Below the pieces are notes generated by a model, which saw only the letters and a list, made by a program, of their open reading frames with translations, ran no database searches and had not been told where the DNA came from. A DNA stretch of 64,000 nucleotides, taken from the NCBI RefSeq assembly GCF_021789315.1, contig NZ_CP084561.1, positions 4,154,001 to 4,218,000 on the forward strand, written 5' to 3'. Position numbers and translations under genes: made by a program. The stretch is from Arthrobacter sp. FW305-BF8. GTDB lineage: Bacteria > Actinomycetota > Actinomycetes > Actinomycetales > Micrococcaceae. How positions within the stretch are numbered: position 1 is the stretch's first letter; each line of letters begins with the position of its first letter. Below, in pieces: positions 36,487 through 44,975 of this stretch.

Positions 36487-37017
36487 ATGACAACCACCAT
36501 GCCATCACGGCAGCGGCGCCCCATGGCAACCCGGCTCGCCTTGGTATCAGCGGCATCCCTGAGCCTTATCGGGGGTTCCCTTGCGGTCGCAGGTCCGGCA
36601 TCGGCTGCCGGCTACGACGCCAAACCAGACAAAAAGATCGAGTGCTGGGTTAAGGCCAAGGACGTGCATGAGAAAGCGGACTACGGCAAGTACTCCAAGA
36701 AAAACTCGGCGGACGTAAAGTTCGAGTTCAAAGTCTGGTGCGACAAAAAGACCGACGTGAAGTTTGACCACTGGATCTTCCAGAAGAAACACGGCAAGTG
36801 GGTGCTGATCAAGGACCGCTCCGGCAAGATTGACAACGTTAAGGACAAGGTCACAAAGCACACCAAAGCCGAGGTCAAGGACACCGGCCGCAAGGGTGGC
36901 GAGGAGAAGGTCTACCACGTCGTCAAGATCAGCTACAAGGAAAAGGGCGGCAAGTACTCCCACACCGTAACCAAGAAAGACAGCGCCTATGGGACGGTCG
37001 ACTTCGGCCGCTACTGA
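36487..37017 (+). CDS. Secreted lysine-rich protein of unknown family
   Basis: The 176-residue protein has a Sec signal peptide (basic MTTTMPSRQRRPMATRL, a hydrophobic LALVSAASLSLIGGSLAVAG stretch, cleavage at ASA-AG). The mature 135 residues hold very many lysines, many aromatic residues (CWVKAKDVHEKADYGKYSKK, HVVKISYKEKGGKY) and two cysteines likely to pair. No known domain is recognised. Its AAG/AAA codons make it locally less GC-rich than its neighbours. AGGAG 6 bp before ATG 36487 sets the start. Confidence 0.72.
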   Translation: MTTTMPSRQRRPMATRLALVSAASLSLIGGSLAVAGPASAAGYDAKPDKKIECWVKAKDVHEKADYGKYSKKNSADVKFEFKVWCDKKTDVKFDHWIFQKKHGKWVLIKDRSGKIDNVKDKVTKHTKAEVKDTGRKGGEEKVYHVVKISYKEKGGKYSHTVTKKDSAYGTVDFGRY

Positions 37018-37071
37018 CACGGCCAGGAGTTTCAGGCTGACCCTGTTTCCCAACTAACCGAAAAGTCCGAC

Positions 37072-37100
37072 GGCGGCACCCGGGTGCCGCCGTCGGCCTC
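37072..37100 (+). terminator. Hairpin terminator, copy B
   Basis: Identical over 29 bp to 36214-36242; the same GGCGGCACC/GTGCCGCC stem. It ends the secreted-protein gene and reaches to within 12 bp of the convergent subtilase stop. Confidence 0.75.
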
Positions 37101-37111
37101 TGCGTGCTTTC

Positions 37112-39250
37112 TCAGAGAGAACCGGTGGTGAAGGTCCAGCCAGCCGATTTCAGCGGGTTGCCCGCCAGGTCACGGACGGCCGTGGAGCCCCCGGTCACGG
37201 TCACCGCGTATTTGGTCCGCGCGGCCAGGGTAGCCGAGGGGTCCAGAATCCACTGGTTCGTGCTGCCGTTGCGGGAAACGGTGGCCGTCACCGTGGCACC
37301 GGTGGCGGCGTTCTTGAGCGTGACGGTGGTGGTGCTTGCGCCCTGGATGGCCTCACTGAAGGTCACCGCGATGTTGCTGGGCCGTCGCACCAGCGTGGCG
37401 CCCGGACGCGGCGTCATGGCCGTGATGACCGGGGCGGGGCCGGTGGTGAACGTCCAGCTGGTAGTTGTCAGCGGGGTGCCTGCGGTGTCGCGGATGGCGG
37501 CGGCTCCCCCGCTGAGCGTCACCGTGTACTTGGCATCGTTGGCGAGGATGGCTGCGGGGTTCAGGGTCGCAGTCCGGGTGGTGGCGCTGTAGGTAACGGC
37601 AGCCGGCACCACGGTCCCGGCCGCGTTCTTCACGAGGAAGCTGTTGCCGGTAACGCCCTGGACAGCCGTGCTGAAGGTGGCCGTGATGTTGCTTCCGGCG
37701 GCAACGGCGGTGCCGTTCGCACCGGGCGTGCGCGCCGTGACCGTCGGGGCTGCGGCGGTGATGAAGGACCAGCTGCCCGTCACGAACGGGGTGCCTGCGG
37801 CGTCGCGGACGGCCGAGGGTCCGCCGGTCATTGTTGCCGTGTATTTCTGCGACGCGTCGAGCAGCCCCCCGGGGTTCAGCGTTGCGGTACGCGTGGCGGC
37901 GTCGTAGCTGACGGCAGCGGCCACCGCTGCGCCGGCGGCGTTCCGAAGGACGAAGGTGGAACCGTTTACGCCCTGGACGGCGGTACGGAAGGTGGCGGTA
38001 ACGTTTGCTGCCACGGCGGCGCCTGAGGAGTTGGCCGCCGGGGTGAGCGCGGACACGGACGGTGCGGTGAGGACGGCAGCGGAAGAGTCGGTGAACAGCA
38101 ACCGGTTAGGTGTTCCCGCGGTGGCTGCGGAGACCGCGCCGGAGGTGGCTTCGGAAAGCAGCTTCGCCGCCACGTCCGCCGGCGCCAGGCCCGGCGACCG
38201 GGACAGCACCACCGCTGCGGCGCCAGCAACGTGCGGGGATGCCATCGAGGTGCCGCTCATCAGGGCCGTCGCCGTGGTCGAGCTGGAGGAGGCGGACTTA
38301 ATGCTGACGCCCGGCGCGAACAGGTCAACGCAGCTGCCGTAGTTGGAGAACGCCGCCTGCTTGTCCGCGGAGTCGCTCGCGGCAACGGTCAGCGCGCCGG
38401 CAACGCGGGCCGGGGAGCTGTTGCACGCATCGGTTGCGGAATTTCCGGCGGCTACCATTGCGGTGACGCCGTCGCTGATGATGCCCTGCACCGCAGCGTC
38501 CACCATGGCGCTGGTGCTGCTGCCGAGGCTCAGGTTAGCCACCGCCGGGGTTCCGGCCTGGTGGTGCGAGGCCACCCACTCCAGCCCGGCAATCACATCC
38601 GAGTTGAAGCCTGAGCCATTGCAGTCCAGCACGCGGACGGGAACCACGGTGGCCGCCTTGGCCACGCCGTAGGTCTTTCCCGCGATGGTGCCGGCAACGT
38701 GCGTGCCGTGGCCGTTGCAGTCCCCTGTGCCCAGTCCGTCGGAAATCGCCGACCACCCCGGAGCAACGCGGCCGCCGAACTCCGCGTGCGCAGACAGCAC
38801 GCCGGAGTCGACCACGTACGCGCTCACGCCGGCGCCGGTGGACGCCGAGGTGTAGGTCCCGGACAGCGGCAGGGTGCGCTGATCAATACGGTCCAGGCCC
38901 CACGTTGCGGACTGCTGGGTGTCGGCGGCCGTCACAGGGGCATCCAGTTCGACGGCGGCAACGCCCGCCGAGCGTAACAGGCCTGCCGCCTGCCCGGGCG
39001 TTGCCGTCACCACGGCGCCCTTGATGGCTTTGGCGAACGTGCGTCCCACGGCGATGTTCCTCGAGCCCAGGTTCCGCACGGCCGAGGAAACGTCGGTCCC
39101 GGCGGAGTAGCGCACGATGTAGCGGGCAGCCGGTGCTCCCGCCCCGGTTTCGGAGGCGGCAGCACCGGCTGACACTCCGGCGATAGGGGCAGCCAGGGCC
39201 GTCAGCAGCAGCGCAGCCAGGGCAGGACGGAGAACAGACGAAGCGCTAAT
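37112..39250 (-). CDS. Secreted S8 subtilisin-like serine protease with three Ig-like repeats; apparent ATT start
   Basis: From ATT 39250 the product has 712 residues: signal peptide (SASSVLRPALAALLLTALAA, AGVSA), an I9 propeptide (ARYIVRYSAG) and a proteinase K-like domain with D148 (VVDSG), H181 (NGHGTH) and S335 (GTSMASP). Three Big_5/SbsA-like domains of about 95 residues follow (repeating TAVQG, GTPxxTxSWxFTT). No ATG, GTG or TTG lies in frame near the signal peptide. AAGGA is 7 bp before the ATT, so ATT is the best start; the only ATG (39460) would place a 70-residue non-signal segment first. Confidence 0.85.
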   Translation of the reverse strand: MSASSVLRPALAALLLTALAAPIAGVSAGAAASETGAGAPAARYIVRYSAGTDVSSAVRNLGSRNIAVGRTFAKAIKGAVVTATPGQAAGLLRSAGVAAVELDAPVTAADTQQSATWGLDRIDQRTLPLSGTYTSASTGAGVSAYVVDSGVLSAHAEFGGRVAPGWSAISDGLGTGDCNGHGTHVAGTIAGKTYGVAKAATVVPVRVLDCNGSGFNSDVIAGLEWVASHHQAGTPAVANLSLGSSTSAMVDAAVQGIISDGVTAMVAAGNSATDACNSSPARVAGALTVAASDSADKQAAFSNYGSCVDLFAPGVSIKSASSSSTTATALMSGTSMASPHVAGAAAVVLSRSPGLAPADVAAKLLSEATSGAVSAATAGTPNRLLFTDSSAAVLTAPSVSALTPAANSSGAAVAANVTATFRTAVQGVNGSTFVLRNAAGAAVAAAVSYDAATRTATLNPGGLLDASQKYTATMTGGPSAVRDAAGTPFVTGSWSFITAAAPTVTARTPGANGTAVAAGSNITATFSTAVQGVTGNSFLVKNAAGTVVPAAVTYSATTRTATLNPAAILANDAKYTVTLSGGAAAIRDTAGTPLTTTSWTFTTGPAPVITAMTPRPGATLVRRPSNIAVTFSEAIQGASTTTVTLKNAATGATVTATVSRNGSTNQWILDPSATLAARTKYAVTVTGGSTAVRDLAGNPLKSAGWTFTTGSL

Positions 39251-39410
39251 TGTGGGTTCCTTCGAACGAACTGAGGGCCGGCGGGGAAAGCCAGAGGAAG
39301 CTGATTCCAGTGTATTTTCCGCCGCCCGCCGCAACCCCGTTGCTGGCCCGAACCTTCGGCGAAGCTTTGAGGGCTGCGCTAAACCCGGCAAAATCCTGCG
39401 TTTGCCTGAG

Positions 39411-39447
39411 GAAAAAGGCAGACCTGCGGCCGGAGCCGCAGGTCTGC
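39411..39447 (-). terminator. Intrinsic terminator of the CorA gene
   Basis: A 13-bp stem pairs 39418-39430 with 39435-39447 (GCAGACCTGCGGC and complement). On the minus strand it is followed by CTTTTTCC, a proper T-run. It lies 44 bp downstream of the CorA stop. Confidence 0.85.
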
Positions 39448-39490
39448 TGTTCCCACCCACATGGGGTGTCCGACGGGTGCGCCGTCGGTT

Positions 39491-40507
39491 CTAGATCCAG
39501 TTGTTGTGCTTGAACGTGGCGTACAGGACCAGTCCCATGCCGATCATCAGCCCCAGCGCCATGGGATAGCCGAAGATCCAGTCCAGTTCAGGCATCGTAT
39601 GGAAGTTCATCCCGTAGATGGTGCCGATGAGCGTGGGGGCGAAGAGGATGGCCGCCCAGGAAGAGATCCTCTTGACCTGCTCGCTCTGCGCGAAGCTGGA
39701 CTCGGTGAGGCGGCGCATCTCGTCGTTCTGGCGCTGGGCAACGAGGGCCGCATTGACCGCGAGCGCGTTCTGCAGCAGGGCCCGGAAGGATGCGATCCGG
39801 TCATTGAGCCGCAGGACGTGGTCCAGCACATCGCGGAGGTGGTCCTGGAGTTCGGGGCCGGGGTGGTGGTCCGGCGTTCCGGTGACCAGTGCCTGCAGGA
39901 TTCCGGCGAGCGGCCCGGTGGCCCGCTGCACCGTGATGACCTGGCGGGACAGTTCGTAGATTCGGCGGGACACCTCAGGGTCCGCGCCGAACAGTTCGTC
40001 CTCGATCTCGTCGATGTCGTTTTCCAGGCCTGCCGCAACCGGCTCGTACTCGTCAACCACCTGGTCCAGGATGGCGTACAGCACGGCATCGGGACCCAGG
40101 GCAAGGAACTCCGGCTGCGATTCCATGCGGCGGCGGACCCGTGCCAGGTCCGGGGACTCCGCACGGCGGACAGTAACCACGAAGTCCGGGCCGGCAAAAA
40201 CGTGGATCTCGCCGAACTCCACCTTTTCGACGTCGTCGAGGTACCGCGCCGGGCGCAGGACCAGGAAGAGCGTTTCACCGTAATGCTCCAGCTTGGCGCG
40301 CTGGTGCCCGGTCAGCGCATCTTCAACCGCAAGCGGGCTCAGGTCGAATTCGTCCGCCACTGACCGCAGTTCGCGCGGGTCCGGCCGGTAGAGCCCGATC
40401 CAGGCCATGCCCTCGCGTTGCCGCAGCAGGAAGTATGTCTCCTCCAGTCCTTCGGGATCCGCCGTCCGGTGCCCATCCACGTACACCGCGTTGTCGATGA
40501 TGGCCAC
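39491..40507 (-). CDS. CorA-family magnesium/cobalt transporter
   Basis: The 338-residue protein has a large cytosolic N-terminal alpha/beta domain, a long stalk helix and two C-terminal helices with the selectivity motif YGMNFHTMPELDW (GMN). Family members form pentameric Mg2+ channels. GTG 40507 has GAGGAGG upstream. It stands alone, with an intrinsic terminator behind it. Confidence 0.92.
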   Translation of the reverse strand: MAIIDNAVYVDGHRTADPEGLEETYFLLRQREGMAWIGLYRPDPRELRSVADEFDLSPLAVEDALTGHQRAKLEHYGETLFLVLRPARYLDDVEKVEFGEIHVFAGPDFVVTVRRAESPDLARVRRRMESQPEFLALGPDAVLYAILDQVVDEYEPVAAGLENDIDEIEDELFGADPEVSRRIYELSRQVITVQRATGPLAGILQALVTGTPDHHPGPELQDHLRDVLDHVLRLNDRIASFRALLQNALAVNAALVAQRQNDEMRRLTESSFAQSEQVKRISSWAAILFAPTLIGTIYGMNFHTMPELDWIFGYPMALGLMIGMGLVLYATFKHNNWI

Positions 40508-40635
40508 AGCGGCGCCTCCTCAGCTGGAACGGCATCCCATGGCAGTGACGTTATCCCTTCCCGGACGCCGTGCCAATAAGGTACGTGCCCGCGCCACAAG
40601 GACCGCCGGCTCAGCTGCCGGCGGCCAAGTGCTGG

Positions 40636-40680
40636 GGTTCAGGGTGGCAGGGTTCAGAGTGGCAGGGTTCAGGGTGGCAG
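40636..40680. repeat. 15-bp tandem repeat, three units
   Basis: GGTTCAGGGTGGCAG at 40636-40650 and 40666-40680, with one mismatch (AGAG) in the middle unit, then a partial GGTCAG. It ends at the stop codon of the cupin gene. Confidence 0.85.
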
Positions 40681-40682
40681 GG

Positions 40683-41081
40683 TCAGATGCGGGCGTGCAG
40701 GCCGCGGCTGACCGGCCGCCCGAACGATGCCGCGCCGAGGAACTCAACGGCCACGAACGGCTCGGAACCCACCACCCACTCATCGTGTCCCGGAGGAATC
40801 GCATAGGTGTCATTGGCGCGGATCGAGGAGCGGGCCCCCTCAGGTGTCTCCACCTCCATGACACCGGAGATGCAGAACCCGAGGTGGTTGTGCTGGCAGA
40901 AGGGCGTTTGTTCGGTGGGCTTGGTGCATTCGGACCAGCGCCAGCCGGGGGCGAGGATCAGCCGGGCAACGGAGAAGTCGTTGACGCTGACCAGGTCCAC
41001 CTCGGCTTTGTCCGGGCACCTCTTCTTGTCCGGTTCATTGAAGGATTTGACGGCAAGGGCGGTAACGAAATTGGCGGTCAT
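40683..41081 (-). CDS. Cupin domain protein
   Basis: The 132-residue single-cupin protein has CQHNHLGFCISGVMEVETPE (motif 1 like) and DTYAIPPGHDEWVVG (motif 2 like), with His ligands. Metal and substrate are unknown. ATG 41081 fits the small-protein layout; the frame is open to 41237. The upstream region (41233-41263) has three TCAAC/GTTGA words that could be an operator. Confidence 0.8.
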   Translation of the reverse strand: MTANFVTALAVKSFNEPDKKRCPDKAEVDLVSVNDFSVARLILAPGWRWSECTKPTEQTPFCQHNHLGFCISGVMEVETPEGARSSIRANDTYAIPPGHDEWVVGSEPFVAVEFLGAASFGRPVSRGLHARI

Positions 41082-41232
41082 GAACGGTACCTGCAGATTT
41101 GGTTGAGACCTGAAATTTGAAGGCGGCTTCCGGGAGAGGCCCACGCTGGCGAGGTGCGGGCTGCCGCCGAACGTGACAGCACAACAGCCGCATCTTTTTG
41201 GTGTGGCTTCCCCCTCGCCGCACGCGCACGCA

Positions 41233-41263
41233 CTCAACAGATCACATGTTGAGGTAGTTCAAC
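41233..41263. promoter_or_regulatory. Inverted repeat CTCAAC-N9-GTTGAG plus TTCAAC
   Basis: CTCAAC (41233-41238), GTTGAG (41248-41253) and TTCAAC (41258-41263) form overlapping palindromes between the cupin gene and the flavohaemoglobin remnant. Could be an operator for either; the factor is unknown. Confidence 0.35.
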
Positions 41264-41316
41264 CGTAGACCTCTGCAGGATGAAGTCAATGGGAATTCGC
41301 CGGCGTCCGGCTGGTC

Positions 41317-41937
41317 CTATTGGTAGTCGGCCAGCCAGGGATCCGGACCGAAGACTTCGTACTGGATATCCTTTGCCGGGACGCCGGCGGCAATGAGCGC
41401 TGTGCGGACGGACTGCATGAAGACCACCGGTCCGCACAGGTAATATTCGGCGTCCTCCGGCAGGTTCGCGGCCCGGATATCCATGAATCCGGTGTGCACC
41501 TCCCCCTCCGCGCCGTCCGCCCCTTCCGGATTCAGGAGCCACGTTGACATGGAAGCATAAGGCATCTTCTTGAGGTCCGCCGCCACCTGGTTGCGGAGCG
41601 CGAACGATGCCATCGAGTCGCCCGCATGGAGGAACAACACTTTCCGTTGCGAGCCGGACATGGCAGCGACGGTTTGACCTCGCGCTCATCGGTGCGCTCG
41701 ACCACGAAGGTGATGACGTCGTCGGTCTCCTGGATTTTTTCGGTGACCCGCCAGGTTGTCATGGACTATGTCGTACTGGTCGGGGCTCAGCCCCAGTGAC
41801 ACGTGTTTGTGGGCAATGCGGGACAGCAGATGGTCCGGCAGGTGGGTGGGGTCGTTGACGAGGAAGCCGGCAAACGCAGCCACAGAGCCGGCGAGCGCCT
41901 GCTGCTGCTTCCCGTCAGCCTGGTTGCCGCGGTTCCA
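41317..41937 (-). pseudogene. hmp: Remnant of flavohaemoglobin (nitric oxide dioxygenase) gene
   Basis: Three in-order pieces of a normally roughly 400-residue protein remain. A globin piece (NRGNQADGKQQQALAGSVAA, then RIAHKHVSLGLSPDQYDIVH) spans about 41937-41750. The start of the reductase domain (WRVTEKIQETDDVITFVVER) follows in another frame. The NAD-domain end (SQRKVLFLHAGDSMASFALR ... YLCGPVVFMQSVRTALIAAG) runs to the stop at 41317. The globin N-terminus, the globin-reductase junction and the flavin/NAD core are missing, so two internal deletions removed the haem/FAD function. Confidence 0.85.
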
Positions 41938-41970
41938 GCGACAGGGCCCGCCCCGAGCCCGGGCCGGAGG

Positions 41971-42702
41971 TTACCGGCCGTAGAGCTTTACGAAGTTCCG
42001 CAGGATCTTCATGGGTTCGGTGGCCGTGTACGTCCGGGCTTCCGCCATCAGCTCCTCGGCGGATTCGGGCGGGAAGTATCCGGCGTGGCGGTAGATATCA
42101 ATCCTGGTCACCAGGCCTTCGGCGTCGAGCTCCGGGTGGAACTGCGTGGCGTACAGGTTCTGCTTGATCCGGAACATGTGCACGGGGCAGGCGGCGGAGC
42201 TGGCCAGCAGCACCGCGTGCGCGGGCAGGACCGTGCACCCTTCCTTGTGGCCCGTGAACGCGGTGAACTGTGCGGGAAGGCCGGCCAGCAGCGGATCCTG
42301 CAGGCCCTCCGGACTCAGGCTGACGGTCACGCCGCCCAGCTGCTCGCCGTAGGTCCGGTCGATCACGGCGCCCTGGTGCAGGCCGAGGGTGCCGACGCCG
42401 TAGCAGGCGCCCAGGAACGGGAAGTCCTCCGCCACGATGCGGTCCAGCAGCCCGGACAGTTCGCGCTCCACCCGATGCTGGGCTTCGGTCTTCTTTTCGG
42501 GCGGGTCGCTCGAGGTGAACGGGCTGCCGCCCACGATGACGCCCGAATAGTCATCCAGATCCAGTTCCGGCAGGGGCGCGCGCTCCATCCGGATCCGCTT
42601 CAGCTGGTGCGGTTCCAGCCCGCAAAAGCGCAGGTACGACTCGTATTCATCGTCCGCGGCGACGTCCTCGGCCCGCGAGGCGAGCAGCAGAAACGGCTTC
42701 AC
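41971..42702 (-). CDS. Class I glutamine amidotransferase (GMP-synthase-like)
   Basis: The 243-residue protein has the triad of class I amidotransferases: nucleophilic Cys in LGACYGVGTLG, His and Glu in QFHPELD. Oxyanion segment VIVGGSPF. The acceptor domain is absent, so it may hydrolyse a gamma-glutamyl compound or deliver ammonia to an unlinked partner. GTG start. It begins 4 bp after the regulator stop, so is co-transcribed with it. Confidence 0.85.
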   Translation of the reverse strand: MKPFLLLASRAEDVAADDEYESYLRFCGLEPHQLKRIRMERAPLPELDLDDYSGVIVGGSPFTSSDPPEKKTEAQHRVERELSGLLDRIVAEDFPFLGACYGVGTLGLHQGAVIDRTYGEQLGGVTVSLSPEGLQDPLLAGLPAQFTAFTGHKEGCTVLPAHAVLLASSAACPVHMFRIKQNLYATQFHPELDAEGLVTRIDIYRHAGYFPPESAEELMAEARTYTATEPMKILRNFVKLYGR

Positions 42703-42706
42703 GGGC

Positions 42707-43408
42707 TTATTTCAGCAGGGCGACGTCGGACACGAGGATGATGTGGTCCAGCATCGCCGCCGCGGCGGCCTCCGGGTCCTGGACCCGGATGGCGTCCGCG
42801 ATTTTGCGGTGGGATGCAAGTGACTGCTCCGGCCGGCCGGGCTGTCCCAGCGATTCGAGCCGCGTTTCGAGGATCATCTCGGCGATGAAGGTCATGAGCT
42901 GGGCAAGCACGCCGGAGTGCGCGGCGGCGGTGATGGCCTGGTGGAACAGCTCGTCGCCGTGGGCCCCCTTCGCACCCGAGGCCACCTCTTCCGCCATGAC
43001 GTCCAGGGCCTTGTCGATCGCCTGCATGTCCTCCTCGGTGCGGCGCTCGGCGGCAAGCTCGGCCAGCTTGACCTCGAGCGTGCTGCGGGCCTCGACAATC
43101 TCGGGAAGGCGGCTGCGGTGCTCCCGAAGTCCCTTGAGTACCGAGGGAACGTTGGGCCGGTAGACAAGCACCGCGCCGGTGCCGTGCTGGACATCGATCA
43201 CGCCCAGGACTTCCAGGGCCACCAACGCCTGGGCAAGTGTGGCCCGCGAGACTCCCAGCCGCTCGGCCAGGTCCCGCTCGGCGGGAAGGGTGTCCCCGGG
43301 CCCCAGCTGCGCGGACTCGATGAAATCCATGAGCTGCTCCACGAGCTGTTCGTAGAGCCGGGGCCGGGCGACACGGGAAATCTGTTGCGTTGCTGTCTTC
43401 CTTGGCAT
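42707..43408 (-). CDS. GntR-family regulator, FCD (FadR) type, next to matC
   Basis: The 233-residue protein has a GntR winged helix (YEQLVEQLMDFIESAQLGPG, AERLGVSRATLAQALVALEV) and an FCD ligand domain (ELFHQAITAAAHSGVLAQLM). It is divergent from the MatC/CoA-transferase/carboxyltransferase operon. MatR of rhizobial malonate operons belongs to the same regulator class. A TTGACA box with the CCTAG-TGT-CTAGG palindrome lies between, so autoregulation and operon control are likely. The amidotransferase gene follows directly. Confidence 0.85.
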   Translation of the reverse strand: MPRKTATQQISRVARPRLYEQLVEQLMDFIESAQLGPGDTLPAERDLAERLGVSRATLAQALVALEVLGVIDVQHGTGAVLVYRPNVPSVLKGLREHRSRLPEIVEARSTLEVKLAELAAERRTEEDMQAIDKALDVMAEEVASGAKGAHGDELFHQAITAAAHSGVLAQLMTFIAEMILETRLESLGQPGRPEQSLASHRKIADAIRVQDPEAAAAAMLDHIILVSDVALLK

Positions 43409-43450
43409 GCGCGTCCTTCCGGCGTTTGGGTCCAGCTTAGCGGAGGAGTA

Positions 43451-43501
43451 TTGACAAAGTCACCTAGTGTCTAGGAGGCTAGGCCAGTGGGCTTGTAAGC
43501 C
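43451..43501 (+). promoter_or_regulatory. Promoter/operator of the malonate-type operon
   Basis: TTGACA at 43451-43456 is a good -35 box. The palindrome CCTAG-TGT-CTAGG (43463-43475) overlaps the spacer, a third CTAGG word follows at 43479-43483, and a 12-bp palindrome GGCTTGTAAGCC is at 43490-43501. The site placement fits repression by the divergent FCD regulator; a clear -10 is not visible. Confidence 0.55.
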
Positions 43502-43535
43502 ACATCACATCATTTCTCACCCCGGAGGCACAACG

Positions 43536-44924
43536 ATGTCCGCTCCCGTCCTCTCCATCATCATCCTGGCGGTGATGTTCCTGCTGGCCACTGTGCTGCC
43601 CCTCAACATGGGCGCCCTGGCTTTTGTAGGCGCGTTCCTGCTGGGCTCGGTGGTGCTCGGAATGTCCACCAGCGACATTCTCGCCAACTTCCCCGGCGGC
43701 CTGTTCCTGACGATCGTCGGGGTCACCTATCTCTTCGCGATCGCCCAGAACAACGGCACCATCGACCTGCTGGTCCGCGGCGCGGTCCGAATGGTGGGCA
43801 GCAAGGTGGCGCTCATCCCGTGGGTCATGTTCGCCATCACGGCTGTCATCACCGGCGTCGGCGCCCTGTCCCCCGCCGCCGTCGCGATCATCGCCCCGAT
43901 CGCCCTGAGCTTCGCGGCGAAGCACAAGATCAATCCGCTGATGATGGGCATGATGGTCATCCACGGCGCGCAGGCCGGCGGCTTCTCCCCGATCGCCGTC
44001 TACGGCGTCACGGTCAACGGCATCATCGCCAAGACGGACCTGGAAGCCAGTCCGATGGCGATCTTCCTCGCCAGCTTCATCTTCAACCTCGCCATCGCTG
44101 TAGTGCTCTTCATCGTCCTGGGCGGCAGCAAACTGCTCTCCACGAAGACCGGCCGGCTCGTTGAACAGGCCGCCGAGTCCAGGATGGCCGTCAGCGTCGG
44201 CGCCCGCGCCGCCGGTGCCACCCTGAGGGGCTCCGGCACCGACATCTCCTCCTCCGGCGTGGCAGCCAAGGGAACCTCCGGCGCCTCTTCTGCCGCCAAG
44301 TCCGCCGATGCCGGCGGTGCCCGCGCCACTGTTCCGCAGCTGGTCACCATCGCCGGCCTGATCGCCCTGGCCGTCATCTCGCTGGGCTTCAAGGTGGACG
44401 TCGGCTTCGTCTCCATCACCATCGCCATGGTCCTGGCACTCGTCTCACCGGCCGCCCAGAAGGGCGCCATCAACAAGATCAGCTGGTCCACCGTCCTCCT
44501 CATCTGCGGCATGCTCACCTTCGTGGGCGTCCTCGAGGAAGCCGGTACCATCAAGTTCGTCTCCGACGGCGTCGCCCACCTCGGGATGCCCCTGCTCGCG
44601 GCCCTGCTGATCTGCTACATCGGCGCCATTGTCTCGGCCTTCGCCTCCTCCACGGCCATCCTTGCCGCGCTCATCCCGCTGGCCGTCCCGTTCCTGTCCA
44701 GCGGCGAAATCGGTGCCGTCGGCGTGATCGCCGCCCTGGCCGTCGCTGCCACCATCGTGGACGTCTCGCCGTTCTCCACCAACGGAGCCCTGGTACTGGC
44801 CAACGCCCCGGAGGACGTGGACAAGGACAAGTTCTACAAGCAGATCCTGGCGTACAGCGGCATCGTCGTCGTCGCCGGCCCCGCCATCGCCTGGCTGGTC
44901 ATGGTCCTCCCCGGCTGGATGTAG
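43536..44924 (+). CDS. matC: MatC-type dicarboxylate carrier (malonate/dicarboxylate transporter)
   Basis: The 462-residue protein has about 12 hydrophobic segments, a MatC N-terminal pattern (LSIIILAVMFLLATVLPLNM) and a polar loop (about 210-255, Ser/Ala/Gly-rich). Family members include the MatC malonate carrier. ATG 43536 has CGGAGG 7 bp upstream. It is the first gene of an operon with a CoA-transferase and a carboxyltransferase, which favours malonate or a related acid. Citrate or succinate carriers of the broader superfamily are an alternative. Confidence 0.82.
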   Translation: MSAPVLSIIILAVMFLLATVLPLNMGALAFVGAFLLGSVVLGMSTSDILANFPGGLFLTIVGVTYLFAIAQNNGTIDLLVRGAVRMVGSKVALIPWVMFAITAVITGVGALSPAAVAIIAPIALSFAAKHKINPLMMGMMVIHGAQAGGFSPIAVYGVTVNGIIAKTDLEASPMAIFLASFIFNLAIAVVLFIVLGGSKLLSTKTGRLVEQAAESRMAVSVGARAAGATLRGSGTDISSSGVAAKGTSGASSAAKSADAGGARATVPQLVTIAGLIALAVISLGFKVDVGFVSITIAMVLALVSPAAQKGAINKISWSTVLLICGMLTFVGVLEEAGTIKFVSDGVAHLGMPLLAALLICYIGAIVSAFASSTAILAALIPLAVPFLSSGEIGAVGVIAALAVAATIVDVSPFSTNGALVLANAPEDVDKDKFYKQILAYSGIVVVAGPAIAWLVMVLPGWM

Positions 44925-44975
44925 CCGGCCCGAACAGCACCACCAGCCCCTCAAGCAAGAGAAGGAACACCCAGC

